From assembly GCA_964035545.1 (NCBI GenBank), contig OZ037765.1, positions 16,858,698 to 16,922,697 on the forward strand: a stretch of DNA of 64,000 nucleotides, read 5' to 3'. This DNA comes from Bugula neritina (taxonomy: Eukaryota > Bryozoa > Gymnolaemata > Cheilostomatida > Bugulidae). The position numbers were made by a program, and so were the translations under genes. This document shows positions 52,501 through 64,000 of the stretch, one piece after another; the stretch's first letter is position 1; every line of letters starts with the position of its first letter. The notes under the pieces were generated by a model. It saw nothing but the letters and a program-made list of their open reading frames with translations. It was not told the origin of the DNA and made no database searches.

Positions 52501-55500
52501 AGCCACCACCCACACTACTCTACATATGCTATAATCACACCACAGATATTAAGTCAACTAGCTGAATTATTACCTCAACCATCAGAGGTTTTGTCTTTCA
52601 GACTCTTGTAACTCACCTCGGCAGGGGAAGAACTTTTCCTTCTTGCGCCGTAGAGTCTAGCACTGGCAGCTCGAGAGCCGGCAGCACCACGCCCTCTGCC
52701 CGCTCTAATTGGAGTCTGCTGACGGTTTGCCAATCCTCTACTCATCAATGGTGCACTGGCAGTCAGGGTACCGGCTAGCCCCAGATCACTACAATAGCCA
52801 AACTGTTGGTGAAAACTCTATAATGAACCTTTAGATTACTGGGTGGGTAGGTATGAATTTGAAGTTTTTGGGTATAGAACTGGTTCCAATATGAGAAGTT
52901 GCCTACTATTGAAATAAAGCAAGCAGATGGGAAACCCAAATTTTACAAATCAAAAATAATACGTACAAATTAAATCTGACATTTAAATTGCTGCAAATAA
53001 TGGGAAGCTATTAGGCCACTGAACTATAAATCAGCCCAACTTAGTTTGGCCCAACTTCAAGTTCAGCTTAGTGGCCCAATTTCGACAGCTAAAATTTGAG
53101 AAATATGATTAGCAATAATTTCTGAGTGACACACTGTAAGAATTAAGCAGTAAAATCTACTAGCATTGCAAGGCTGACGATTAAGAGCAAATGAAATATA
53201 AGGAAAGAACATTCTGGTAAAGTTTTGGTGAGGGTATATACATTATCAAGAGGTAGTACTAGAAGTTGGTCATGGAACGTCTCACCTTTGTGGCAGAGCA
53301 GCATGTAACTGTGCATAGTAGGCATTCAATGTTTGTGGGTCAAAAGCTGGAATCATGTTCTGTAATCATAAAATCATTCCGATTGATCATAGAGAGCACA
53401 ACTCTCCACTATAATTATTTTGATTATTGATAATTATGGACTCCCAGAGCCAGGTTTGAAACATTTTGTAAATCTATAATATTGGCTACGAAAATTATGC
53501 CAAGTTAGTGTTAGATAATCCGGTTTCTTATTTACAGCTAGTGTTAGGAATTGAGTGATGGTTGGAGGCATTGGGGACAATTAATGGTTCTTAGCCCATT
53601 AGTATGGGTAAGTGAACTAAATTTGAATCATTATTCAAGTTGAAATTATATTTGAAGACTGTATTTAGAATAAGAGTTGAGAAGTTAGTGATAAACACAT
53701 GATTTGAAAATCTTTGAATACAGTTTAATTTTTATAGACTTTGATTGAATGTAGTGGCAAATTATTAGTGTGGTATTCATAGGAATTGCCACAAATGATA
53801 ACATTAAACAAGGGAAGATATGCAGAGCTAACTATACTCTATATCAACACTAATAGCATAACAATTTGATGTCCAAATGTAAAGTGAAATCAAACCCTCA
53901 ACTAACATGCACAAACACTATGCTACTTAAAAGAAAATAATGAAATTGAGAAAAAGAACATTAAATTTATATGTATGAAGAATAGAGTTGAATTTTATTG
54001 AAATAAAAATGTTTAATTGGGGTGAAAGACCAAAACAAGCTCCCTTCTAAGTAAAGCATGCATAATAAAACGTATTAGTAATTACATTAACATTAGCATA
54101 AGTACGATATTGCTAATATACTACTATGTAACATATGCACAAGCTAATCATAAATATAGAATAATCATATAACACAATTCTTGGATATAAAACACAGTAT
54201 TGATGACCCTAATTGAAGATAATTTGAAGGCTGCACGCTAACTTGAATAAAACAGGGAATATTTATGCATTTTGCTAGTGTTTGTATGAATGCATCATCA
54301 CAAACATTACTTTAAATATTTGACTTTCTGATTATCTGGGAGATTGAAACTGATTGAGTTAATAAGTAATATAGCAAGCTAGTCAAAGTGATTGCCCAGC
54401 ATAAGGTAAATAGACCTGCACTGGGCATTAATGTGTAAATATTTCAGCAAGTGCAGTGCAGGCTGATTACAAATAAACTGGTGATGAGCCTTATAATTTC
54501 ATTTATCATTTGTTCTGATACAGTTTTAGTTCCAGTCAGAACTGAGGATTTATGCTGAAGCCTAAGACCACAATACTTGTTCACATATATACATAATCAT
54601 TGAGCTAAAAATGATGAACTTCACTTTGATAAACAATTATTTTTTAGTATTTATTCATTTAGCCTGCAAATCTGAACAAAAATTCATTTCATGCATTCTG
54701 AATATTAGAATTGCCTCCCCTATAGGATAAAGAACACTAAAAGCATATTATATTGTATAGGGAGTAGGCAGTAATTTATTGAGATGGCTGTTTAAAAGAA
54801 TATAATTTGTTGCTAGAGTACCTAACAGGAAAGGAAAACTGGTGAGAGTGACATTGCTTCACTTTAATAATAATTTTAACCTTCACTACTACAACTGAAG
54901 CAATGCAGTATGCATGGGGCACTTACAATTGAATGTCATGAATTGGATCATTTTCCACAGCAAATTGTAAATGTGATAAAATGATAATAAAGTTAGTAAA
55001 AGTTGGTTTAAAGGAAAGTTGATATAAAGTAAAAATTTCAATAAAAGACTCACTGGAAAGAATGGACTCGCTGTCAATGCAGCTTGCTGGGCATCATTAT
55101 TGGCCGATTTATTCTTGTTCTGTCTTGAAGGGTCATTCTTGTCCACAGGTTTGGCCAGCACCACTTCAACCTTAGACCCGTCTATTTCTTTGCCTAAACA
55201 TTACACTAGCTGACTTATATGATCCATACTCCTTTCCCAAGACTTAAGCCCTGGCCACACGATCGTGAGAATCACACGAAATCGTCTATTTGACACGAAA
55301 AAACATTCGTACGAGAAAATTTGAGGGAATTCAAACGAAATCGTCATCGTTGGGTGTGCACAACGATGACGATGGACGAAAAATCACAATCGACGATAAG
55401 TACCATTTGATTGGTCAATAGAATTTTAGCAACAGTGATTATTTCATTTCTACTAAGTTTCTCTATTTGGCAATGTTCTGCTGCTTGTATCTCGTGCAAG

Positions 55501-55570
55501 ACTCATTCACGGACTAATAAAAATGACTTGTTGCCATCACAGTGGTATATATTATAAGGGTATATATATA

Positions 55571-55668
<98 letters not shown>

Positions 55669-58600
55669 GCACGCCAAATAATTACTACAAATTTCAAAAA
55701 TAGCATAAATTAAGTAGTATTACTATGCCTATTTGCATCCGATTTACTAGTCTTACATTTATAGCAACTGTAAAGTATTTTGCGTAAAATAGCTATTGCA
55801 AGCATTATTCAATTCATATTCACATGGTAATCACAGCGAAGCTTAAACTTTATAGCTTTGTATTTACGTGCATGAGTGAGTTTTAATTTTTTTTTCATTT
55901 TATATGCATAAAAAATGTTTTTAAAAATTTTACCAATAAACAAAACTAAAAAAATGTACACATAAAATACCAAAAAAATAACAAAAATAGCAAAATTTTT
56001 CCTTTTTAACTTATATAAACTTGCGGTACCAATCTCGGCATAATGACTTTTCGTTTAAACGATCATGTGGCTGGTCAATACGAAAAGATAACTCACGAAT
56101 AATCGTCACACGAGTTTCGTGTCATTCTCACGATCGTGTGGCCAGGGCTTTATTCATGTCATGATCATTTATTAAAACGAATCAAAAAGTTTAGACAAGT
56201 GTGATAGAACGTAGTTTGCAATAAACTTCATACATATCCTACTATAACACATTATAATACATGACACACTATTTCGTGCTGCTAACCAACAATTTCTGAA
56301 ATTTAGTAATAACTTGCTGAATTGATAACAGTTGAATTGGTTAAGGGTAGAATTATCTTATGTAGGTGAAGTTAGTCACCAAATCTACCTAACTTAATTG
56401 CATTTATACTTAAGTTAGCATATCACTGTATAGTTGAAGCTGAACATTAAACATGGTTATCTCTATCTGGAGGCGGTTTGTTTGCCATCTAGCAGCTGTA
56501 GTGGTACTCATACTGTACAGCCAATATACACTTCTATCTCACACAACTACAACCTTATCTATAGGCTATGTGTACCAGAACAAACAATTAGCCAGATAAC
56601 GGAGAATATAACTTATCAACTCTGGACTTTATACACAATATAGAATATCATCCCAAGTGACTGACACACCCCCTTATCTAGAGCTAACATTAGTTGTGGA
56701 TAACTATGGTGGCTTCAGTAATAATTATCATGGCACTCAATACTGGCACTCTGTAGCTTAATGGAGTAAGGAAAGATGGGGAAAATTGAAGAGCACAGTA
56801 GCCAAGAAAATTTCTAACTTCAAATATAGCCATGGCTTATATACTTATATCACCTAAATCCTAATACATGTCAAATTAACCAAATTAATTTCTACGTAAT
56901 TTAAAGTTGGGCCAAGAGAAGAGAGTGGAGATGCTTTTTTTCATTAAATATTAAAACAATACAACTTAAAAGTTAATAATTTGTTCTTCTTAGGTGCACC
57001 ATTATATTATATTCATAAGACATTGTATAAGAATTAAAGTTCAAATTATTCTCTAAAATCTTTGCTTTATAACACTTTTTAGGACAGATTTCTAGCCATA
57101 ATGTGCCTTCATGGCGTTGAGAAACCTCATTTGCAGTAAAATATGGTGTGCACACAGCTTTATTGATCCAAAACCTTACAAGACACAAAATTGTCAACTT
57201 GAAATGCAGTTATAAAATTAGATTCTCCAAAAAACTAATAATAGTAACAGTATTCTAAAACAGAATGATAAGCAAATTTTAAACTTTAAAAAACTCAAAA
57301 CCGATGATACTGCAGCAAAATTTATTGATATATTATATCATTTTCTTGGATGTTTTGTTGGTATCTATGCACAAATCAGAGCATAAAAATGTCAATAAGA
57401 ATTTGGTCACACCTACTTGTTAGTCTCCTCAGTTTTTATACAGACATTATTTGTGACATACAAGTTGCAGCCTAAAGATTACGATATCTGACACACCTCT
57501 ATTTGAACTCCTGACAAAATTATGGCACGGATGCAAAAACAGGTATAGTACTTAGGGAGATATCACCTTATAGCAAGTGGTGGGAAATTAAACTCCACCT
57601 ACCAAAAGTTTAATCAAACTTACTGATATACTCTACTATACTACAAAACTGTAAGTTAGAGGGCATGCATATACCTACAGTATGTGGCATAGATGCACTC
57701 TTGCTATGAGAAGGAAGATGAACCTCAATGATATTATATTTATACAATAGCAAGCTGATTAGATGCCATCCAAATTTAACTTTATTCCCATCTATGTATT
57801 AGAAATTGTGATCATAATTTTGTATTTATTAAAAATAAGGAAAGAGCTAATGTGAAATTGAGATTGGCCAAAAGCAATAGAAAGAAGAGTTTTATTGTAG
57901 CCATTTGCCAGAACTGTTGTATGTAACAGTGGTGTGCTTTCACTGCCCAAAAACTCTTTGATTAATCATAATATAGAGTAGAGAATTAGAACTTTGACAG
58001 ACAGCTTAAAAAGCAAGGACAACTTTTTGATGAAACTTCTCCCAACAATACAGAGCCAGAAATCAATGCTAAGTGCCTACTCATGTAAAAATACGCTTTA
58101 GGTTATCGTTATATTTTGTGAAAAAGGAATTATTTGCTAGAATGTTCTCAAAGAAAGCAGGTAAGAAAGCAACCTTCCTGCTAAAGTATGCATAACCCAA
58201 TACAACACTACATAAACTTGTAACAAGCCTACCATTCAGAGCCTTTAGGGCACGAAGAGCTTCCTCTCGCTCAGAAAAATGCACGAAGGCATAATCTTTA
58301 AGCTTCTTCACTCTTTCCACCACTTTCTTGCCTGGAGGCTGGGGCTCTGCGGCATTGGTGAACACTTCTTCTAGGTGATCTTCTGTTGTACTCAGCATCA
58401 GGTTACGCACATACAATATCTTCACCTGAAACAGGGTGAAACATGCTTTAGATTATGTAAATCTACACAATATATGGTATGTCATTTCTTAGGATTTTGG
58501 GAATCATGTTAGCTAAAAATTGTAACGGAAATTATTTTTTGCAGCACAAGATATTATTATTATTATTATAAAATCTGTACTGGCAAAGGTGTTCATCACA

Positions 58601-61600
58601 TAGTTTGCTTTGTTATTAGCCCTTCATTGTAGTGGCAGCCATGTCTGTAACTACCACAACTCTAAATGATGGTTTAACCAAAATTAATGATAAAGATAAT
58701 TGTGTTATGTAACTAGACCACTTGAAGACCGCTATAAAGTCAGCTAGTTTAATATGCAAGTGATGAGTATACTTATACTAAGTCAAGTCCTTATCCAATT
58801 AAAAACCACAGCTTTAGCGGTATGGATTGCAAGAAACTAAGCTTAAAATTTTGGCAATGCTAAATTTTATGACTGCCTATTGATAGAAAATAAAATCATT
58901 GATCAGATGGCAGTGTAAAAAGTTTGGCATCAATTGAGAACAAACTTTAGGTATCTTATATCTGACCAATAGTATTGAAAGGTGGGTGCAGTAATAGAAA
59001 AATTGAGAAAAGCCAGTGTTTTAAATGAAAAATGTAGCAAAAAAAGTTTTTTCTCAAAACTTTCAACTCACACCCCAAACCAAAATGCATTAGAAAAATT
59101 AATGAACTTGGGCTACTTCAATTTCTCCACTGCTGCATCTACATGAGTATTAAGTAGGTCTGCATTTACATGTAAACTGCAAATGATTTGTGATATAATT
59201 TTTCAAGTCATAAATTATGATAACTAAATCACTTTTTTGTTTGGTAGGTATCAAGAATCCACCAAGTTCAGATGTTTAGGCTTACTATGTCAAGAGTTGC
59301 ATTAAATTTTAGTTGCTATAAAATGTGAGCATGGCTGCATGATGAGAGGAAGGCATCTGAATCAGACTTAGAGCAGCTTCCCAGCAGCAATGAAAATTAC
59401 AACCCCTTTTAAACACATCTGCTTTAAGTCATTGTTTTCACACCAATTTCCAAACCAGGTCCAAGTTATTTATCAGCTAAAAATTTACAATTTACAATCT
59501 CCAATTCATTATTAATTCCAGGCTTTTCTTGCCATTTGAAATTGGCCGACAGTGTTGGATTGTTTTCAAATCATAGCTAAATGAAGGTTTGATTTTTCAA
59601 ATTCTCTTTCTTTTTATACTGATTTATGCTGCCACCACCACATAATGAGGAGTGCAACAATTAAATAATAACTGGCTGTAATTTTATAGCCCAGGCATGC
59701 GACTAAATTTGTTACTACCATTCAATGACCTACAACACTGACCACTTTTTATAATGTGATATCTGTCAAAATTTATTATTATAGTTTGCGTTTTAACCAC
59801 CTGTTATGTGAACGGAAAACTTTGCCTATTAGTAAAGTTTTGAGGTTGTGTGGTGATAACTTTATAGCCATTTATTTATTGAAGGTAATCTACAGCTATT
59901 GGTAATTGTGAACAATAAAGTATGCACATATTAATAAATTAAATAAAAATACAAATTAAAAAATTACTATGAAAATTACTCTTGAGTCAAACTTTTCATT
60001 ATTTATTCATTTAATAAACTGCCTTCTACTGAACTACTATTCATTACTTGAAATTAGAACAACGATAATTGTAATAGATAATTCAAGACATCTCCTCTGC
60101 ATATCTATTACTTATGCAAAAAAATCTTTACAGAAACCTGCATTATGATGATCAACAGAGTAATGGCTGGTAATATACATCACTAATGCTGACTATTGTA
60201 AAAAGCATTATTTGTTAAAAAGAAGGAAGCTGTGAAGTTGTTTTACTATCACTACAAACGCACCTACAGGTGTATTATATAGACTTATCCTCACTTTATT
60301 TACAGAGCCTGGCATAGTGGATTCTATGAATTATTAAAAATATAAAAATGTAACATGATAGAGCATATCCACAGATGTTTGAGCTAAAGCTAGTACAACA
60401 TTCTCACAATTGAATCATGTTGACTAGAGTGTGTACTTTCATTTAATCCGCAATATTCAAACAAGATAAAGTAAATATTACCAATGAGTTTTACATACAT
60501 AATGCAACAATATAAACTATCTGAGTTGTCTATTGTATGGCTTGAAAAAACATAAGCCACATTACATTATGCAGTGCTTTTTGATACCTTGATATTATAG
60601 ACTTGGTGTAATATATGCTCTTTTATGAACACAAAATTTCACATATTATATTATAAGCTAACAAATAAGAAAACCACTTTACCATATTATATATACTAAC
60701 CCAACTAATAAATTAGGGACTGAGCCATTCATTCCTATCAATATTAGAATAGTTACGTCAACATAAAATACAATACGTTGAGGTAAGTTCGTCACAGGCT
60801 GTAGTTTGCATGTCATAATGATCCTATAATGGTTTTTACTAATAAATGGTAACTCAATTACTATGTAACTATGACTACTACAAGTGCCCTCTTCATCTTT
60901 TGAAATGTGATACATTTGAAGAGACTGATTGGCAAAGCAGAAATTGACAAACAAACAAAAACCTATGAAATTTATGGTTAATCAAAAGCCCAGTTACACA
61001 GAAAATAATTAATTATGATATTACGAATAGAAATATCAACAATTAGTAATTTTTTGTACAACTGTGGTGAGCATGGAAATAAACAAATATATTTTGGCCT
61101 AACAAAATGCTTAGCAGTTTTCAAGTATAAAAAATTTTAATTATATATTATTATATAATATAAGGATCACATTAAGTTCAACCTACCAATTTAAAACTTT
61201 ATTAAATCAAATTGATTTAAAGTATGAGTATTACCAACACTATCAGCGTTGAACCGCCTATTTTCAATTTTAATTTATAATTATACTTACAGTTTTCATT
61301 ATGTCTTCATCTACTTCATTTTCTGGCTCTGCCCAATCTACTGCTATTTGATGACCCCATAATTGGATTCGTCCAGGAATGAGTTTTCGACGTGCCATGG
61401 CGGCAGCCCGGTGGCTATCATATTCAACAAATGCAAACCCTCTGTTTTTAGATTTGTCAGTTGCTGATGGATAAACTATGACATCAACAACTCCTTCTGT
61501 TACCTTAACCATTTCTTCATAAATTTCATCTCTAGCTTTAGTTTTTGGTATTCCACCAACAAACAGTCTGCAATTGTCTACGCTTTGACACACACCAAGA

Positions 61601-62019
61601 AATCTACCTTTCCTGATTTCATAATTATTCATCTCACGGACTGCTCGTTGGGCATCACCTTTGCTTGTGTACATAACAAAGGCATAGCCTCTGTTGGAGC
61701 CACTAAAATCCATCATCAACCTTAACTCATAAATCTTACCCATTGTCTCGAAAATTGGTACGAGCTCATCTTCATAGCAATCTCTGGGAATTCGACCTAT
61801 GAATATTTCACAACCACGTGGGGGAACAGGACCTTCCCAGCCAGGAGGAGGGCCACCATACTTCCTTTGTCCATTTTGTTGCACCATGTTGTAACCTGTT
61901 CTGTCCATTAGATTCAAAAGTGCTCTTTCACTCGTTTCTGGGTCTTGCCTGTAAGGTGTGCTGTGATCAACTGTAGACAAGCGACTAAATTTTGAGATAA
62001 GATAATCCGACGCCATCAT
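46570..62019 (-). CDS. A1CF/RBM46/RBM47-family RNA-binding protein with three RRMs and a dsRBD
   Basis: Exons on the minus strand: 62019-61291, 58425-58233, 55193-55054, 53359-53286, 52788-52617, 50919-50749, 49837-49724, 48504-48369, 47683-47387, 46661-46570; 2118 nt, 705 aa, phases consistent. RRM1 about 71-150 ([20 protein letters not shown]), RRM2 about 151-233 ([19 protein letters not shown]), RRM3 about 244-325 ([17 protein letters not shown]), preceded by the family signature [20 protein letters not shown]. Exon 5 is RGRGAAG-rich as in RBM47; exons 7-8 form an A1CF/DND1-type dsRBD ([26 protein letters not shown]). Known roles: cofactor of C-to-U editing (A1CF, RBM47) and germline mRNA regulation (RBM46). 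One gene mixing RBM47-like and A1CF-like parts suggests the form before vertebrate duplication. Start: ATGATGGCG at 62019 follows an acceptor-like CACAAG; the frame is open up to an ATG at 62097. Confidence 0.93.
46841..46875. repeat. 20-bp perfect palindrome with extended arms
   Basis: TATACACAGTACTGTGTATA at 46851-46870 is a perfect palindrome. It is flanked by CCTGATA on the left and TATCAGG on the right, so the pairing continues after a 3-base bulge. It lies in the last intron of the A1CF-like gene. Confidence 0.85.
47265..47386 (-). CDS. possible alternative C-terminal extension of the A1CF-like exon 9
   Basis: If the donor at 47386 (CAAA/GTAAGA) is not used, exon 9 stays open for about 40 more codons and stops at 47265. 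The extension is hydrophobic ([25 protein letters not shown]). The spliced version to 46661-46570 has a strong donor, matching phase and a family-like end, so it is preferred as the main form; the extension may be an isoform or just intron. Confidence 0.3.
51765..51828. repeat. 16-bp tandem repeat, four copies
   Basis: GAGTGTAGTAATACCA and three variants in exact 16-base spacing, in the intron between exons 5 and 6 of the A1CF-like gene. Confidence 0.9.
55247..56149. mobile_element. PIF/Harbinger-like non-autonomous DNA transposon (903 bp)
   Basis: Terminal inverted repeats beginning AGCCCTGGCCACACGATCGT and continuing GAGAATSACACGAAA (S = C left, G right) match for about 35 bp. The element is flanked by a 3-bp direct repeat TTA at 55244-55246 and 56150-56152, the target duplication typical of PIF/Harbinger elements. 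The interior has further fold-back sequence (CGTCATCGTTG ... CAACGATGACG near 55342-55373) and a (TA)n tract. There is no transposase ORF, so movement would have relied on an enzyme supplied elsewhere. The insertion lies in the intron between exons 2 and 3 of the A1CF-like gene. Confidence 0.85.
55561..55665. repeat. (TA)n microsatellite inside the Harbinger-like element
   Basis: About 105 bases of TA with one TTTA interruption, lying wholly inside the transposon at 55247-56149. Confidence 0.95.
58988..59136 (-). mobile_element. MITE-like inverted-repeat element, family A copy 3 (reverse orientation)
   Basis: 149 bp. On the minus strand it reads GCAGCAGTGGAGAAATTGAA ... GAGTTGAAAGTTTTGAG ... 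TTTGCTACATTTTTCATTT ... AAAACACTGGCTTTTCTCAA ... TCTATTACTGC, the same blocks in the same order as the copies at 12305-12452 and 23104-23234. It lies in the intron between exons 1 and 2 of the A1CF-like gene. Confidence 0.8.
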
Positions 62020-62482
62020 TTCTTGTGCAAATACCAAGCAGACAATAATCTTGAAAGAGGCGTCATAATTGGCCACGTAAGTAAACTGCATTGCCATTTG
62101 TCAATTTATATCGACCGAGTTCAAGCTAGAAGACAACTCCGCAACAAAACAGTTGACGTGCACAATAAACTCCCCATAGAAACTCCGTTTATTGCAAGGA
62201 TCAGTAAATGTTAGCAAATGGTAGTAACACATAATAGAGTCATTATAGCATCACCCCAATAATTGCTTGGCTTCGGAGTAAACAAATTTGGTTATTAAAG
62301 CCAGAAACCTTAAACAAAATTTAATAAGATTAGGCTACACATAAAAAATAACTTCAACAAGAGTGGACAAGCTTTTGGCAAGCAATTTATTAAAGAGAAT
62401 ATGTAGAAATACTACAATTACAGTTCATCATCAAAGATACCAAAATAACATTATGATACAACAACTATGTACAATAAATTGA
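62020..62482 (-). other. short intergenic gap between SNU13 and the A1CF-like gene
   Basis: Only 463 bp separate the SNU13 stop from the next gene's start on the same strand. It contains the SNU13 3' UTR with AATAAA (minus strand) at 62386-62391 and, below about 62220, the 5' UTR/promoter of the A1CF-like gene. No TATA element assigned. Confidence 0.6.
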
Positions 62483-63907
62483 TTATATAAGAAGTCTTTC
62501 TATCATCTGTTGGGTTGTTGTTATGGCAGACTTGAGTTGAGAGCCTTCATTCACTGTGACGGAGCAAGCAATGACAGGTCGAGTTACACCACATGCCCTA
62601 CCTAAAGCTTGTTTGGATCTCACAAACACATACGGCACATTCTAAAATGTATGAACAATTTTTTTAAAAATTTGATACTGGGTTAGAAAAATGGCGGAGG
62701 AAAAGTTTATTTGTCAAAAATATCCAACACATTTCAACATTGATATTAACAAATAGCAAGTCCAAAAATTTGTACACTGAAACAGCAGCATTCTAGTAAC
62801 TAGCTAAGCCCAAATTCATTAGGCTACAGTGACTATTTTCATTTGAGAAAACATGATTTAGTTATGTAATATATATTTTGCTAACATCAACATATGCAAT
62901 TAGCAAAATATGAGAGCAACACATTTGATCAAATTTGTCATTACAATGAAAGTTGTTTTAAACTCATTGTTCAAATTTTAAGGCAGCTAAACGACAATAC
63001 AAATGCACATAAACGATTTTAAAATAATGTTCAAACAGAAAAGCTAAGATGATTAATTTTATACTATGTAAAAGATGAATTAACAATGGTTTTACATAAT
63101 ACAAACCTTGTCTTCACACAGAAGCGGAAGATGCATAAGAATTTCCAGTGGCTCTGCATCTGCTGACATAACAATGAACTCTGAGATTCCACGGTTTAAA
63201 GTCTTGGTAGCTAAAACACGTACATTGACATCAACACCAACAATAATCAGCATTACAAACAACTAAAATGCTTAGTTTACCACACTTATGAGATTAATTG
63301 CAACAGCAAAAATAACAAAAAAGTAATTTCATAGCTGTGTGAATTTTTAGTATTCAAGAACATGTAAAATTAAGAAAAAGTTGATAGGTTATATAGAGTA
63401 GAATAAAAATATTTTGTGTCAAGAAATACTGTAAAATCTGTAGGTACAGGCAAGTGGCCATCAGCTATATAGTAAAAAATATTTACAGACTTGAAACTCA
63501 AGAGCTAAAAGACAGCAGGAAATTATAGCATTTTTGTGGTGAAGATTCTAGGGCAAAGTACATAACTAAAAGGTTTAAATAGCCACAGCTAAAACTTGTT
63601 ATTTAAATTTTTTTGTACTAAAAGTACCAGTTACAGAAAAACTTGAAAAAGCATGGTCTATACTTTTTACAACAAAACTCATTAGATTTAAAAAAGCTTT
63701 CCTTTACCAGTGAAATTAAGCAAAAATGACTATTTAATTCTGCTAAGGTCATTTATACCACAATGTTTGGCGTCATAATCAAGAACTACCTTCATTGGCT
63801 CCTTTACGCAACTGTTTGTAATTTACAGCTTGCTGTACTAGATCCAAAATTTTCTTTGTGAGCTCTGCATCAGCTAAGGGGTAAGCTTTAGGATTAATTT
63901 CATCGCC
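62483..63907 (-). CDS. SNU13: SNU13 (NHP2L1, 15.5K), L7Ae-family RNA-binding protein, 5' partial
   Basis: Exons on the minus strand: 63907-63790, 63210-63107, 62641-62483; 126 codons plus stop, phases consistent. The family is about 128 aa, so only the first few residues and the start codon lie beyond the right edge. Conserved core: [38 protein letters not shown] (RNA-contacting loop), [31 protein letters not shown], and the C-terminal ERLLI. Role: binds kink-turns in U4 snRNA and in box C/D snoRNAs, nucleating the U4/U6.U5 tri-snRNP and C/D snoRNP assembly in the nucleus and nucleolus. Very highly conserved, so identity is close to certain. No C/D-box snoRNA was recognised in its two visible introns. 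Confidence 0.96.
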
Positions 63908-64000
63908 CTACAATTTAGTTTCATTTGACATAGATGGCAAAATTAAAAACAATAAATATCATAACTATATCCTTACACCAGCAATATCTCAGACCTAGCT

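Noticed and set aside
63211-63789. Search for a C/D-box snoRNA in the SNU13 intron
   Set aside because: No C box (TGATGA) paired with a D box at suitable spacing on the minus strand.

Overview
The window is animal nuclear DNA. It is AT-rich, its genes are split into many small exons with GT-AG introns, and much of it is intron, microsatellite and transposon debris. Seven gene models can be assembled by hand; for each of the six complete ones the exon lengths sum to an exact multiple of three with matching phases at every junction. The gene content (an ankyrin plus death-domain NF-kB p105/p100-type protein, an ETS factor, a MENTAL-START STARD3, a single A1CF/RBM46/RBM47-type RNA-binding protein that keeps a dsRBD, and SNU13) fits a non-vertebrate bilaterian, perhaps a lophotrochozoan. 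That placement is inference; the species cannot be named from the sequence alone.

Layout. 1-74: possible edge exon of an unseen minus-strand gene. 1331-2659: a 1.3 kb (ACT)n array. 3128-8906 (+): IkB-like / p105 C-terminal-half gene of 603 aa, ending in a p105-type DSG phosphodegron. 9861-16945 (-): ETS factor of 594 aa, tail to tail with the previous gene. 16946-19578: intergenic, dominated by a 182 bp purine-pyrimidine alternating tract. 19579-22101 (-): 281 aa membrane-anchored START protein. 24540-32178 (-): 474 aa STARD3 orthologue. These two START genes share START exon phases and look like a tandem duplication in which the left copy replaced the MENTAL half with one signal anchor. 32179-39587: gene-poor, with decayed RTE-like, CR1/L2-like and Ty3/gypsy pieces and long cryptic simple repeats. 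39588-44995 (+): SDS22-type leucine-rich-repeat protein of 491 aa. 46570-62019 (-): A1CF/RBM46/RBM47-type protein of 705 aa, with a Harbinger-like element in one intron. 62483-63907 (-): SNU13, lacking only its first few codons, which lie beyond the right edge.

The genes are a chance neighbourhood rather than a pathway: innate-immune/NF-kB signalling, an ETS transcription factor, cholesterol/lipid transfer at membrane contacts, an LRR adaptor, RNA editing or mRNA regulation, and core splicing/snoRNP assembly. The items most worth following are the START tandem pair, the apparently stand-alone p105 C-terminal half with a conserved degron, and three non-autonomous inverted-repeat element families that can be seen in the window.
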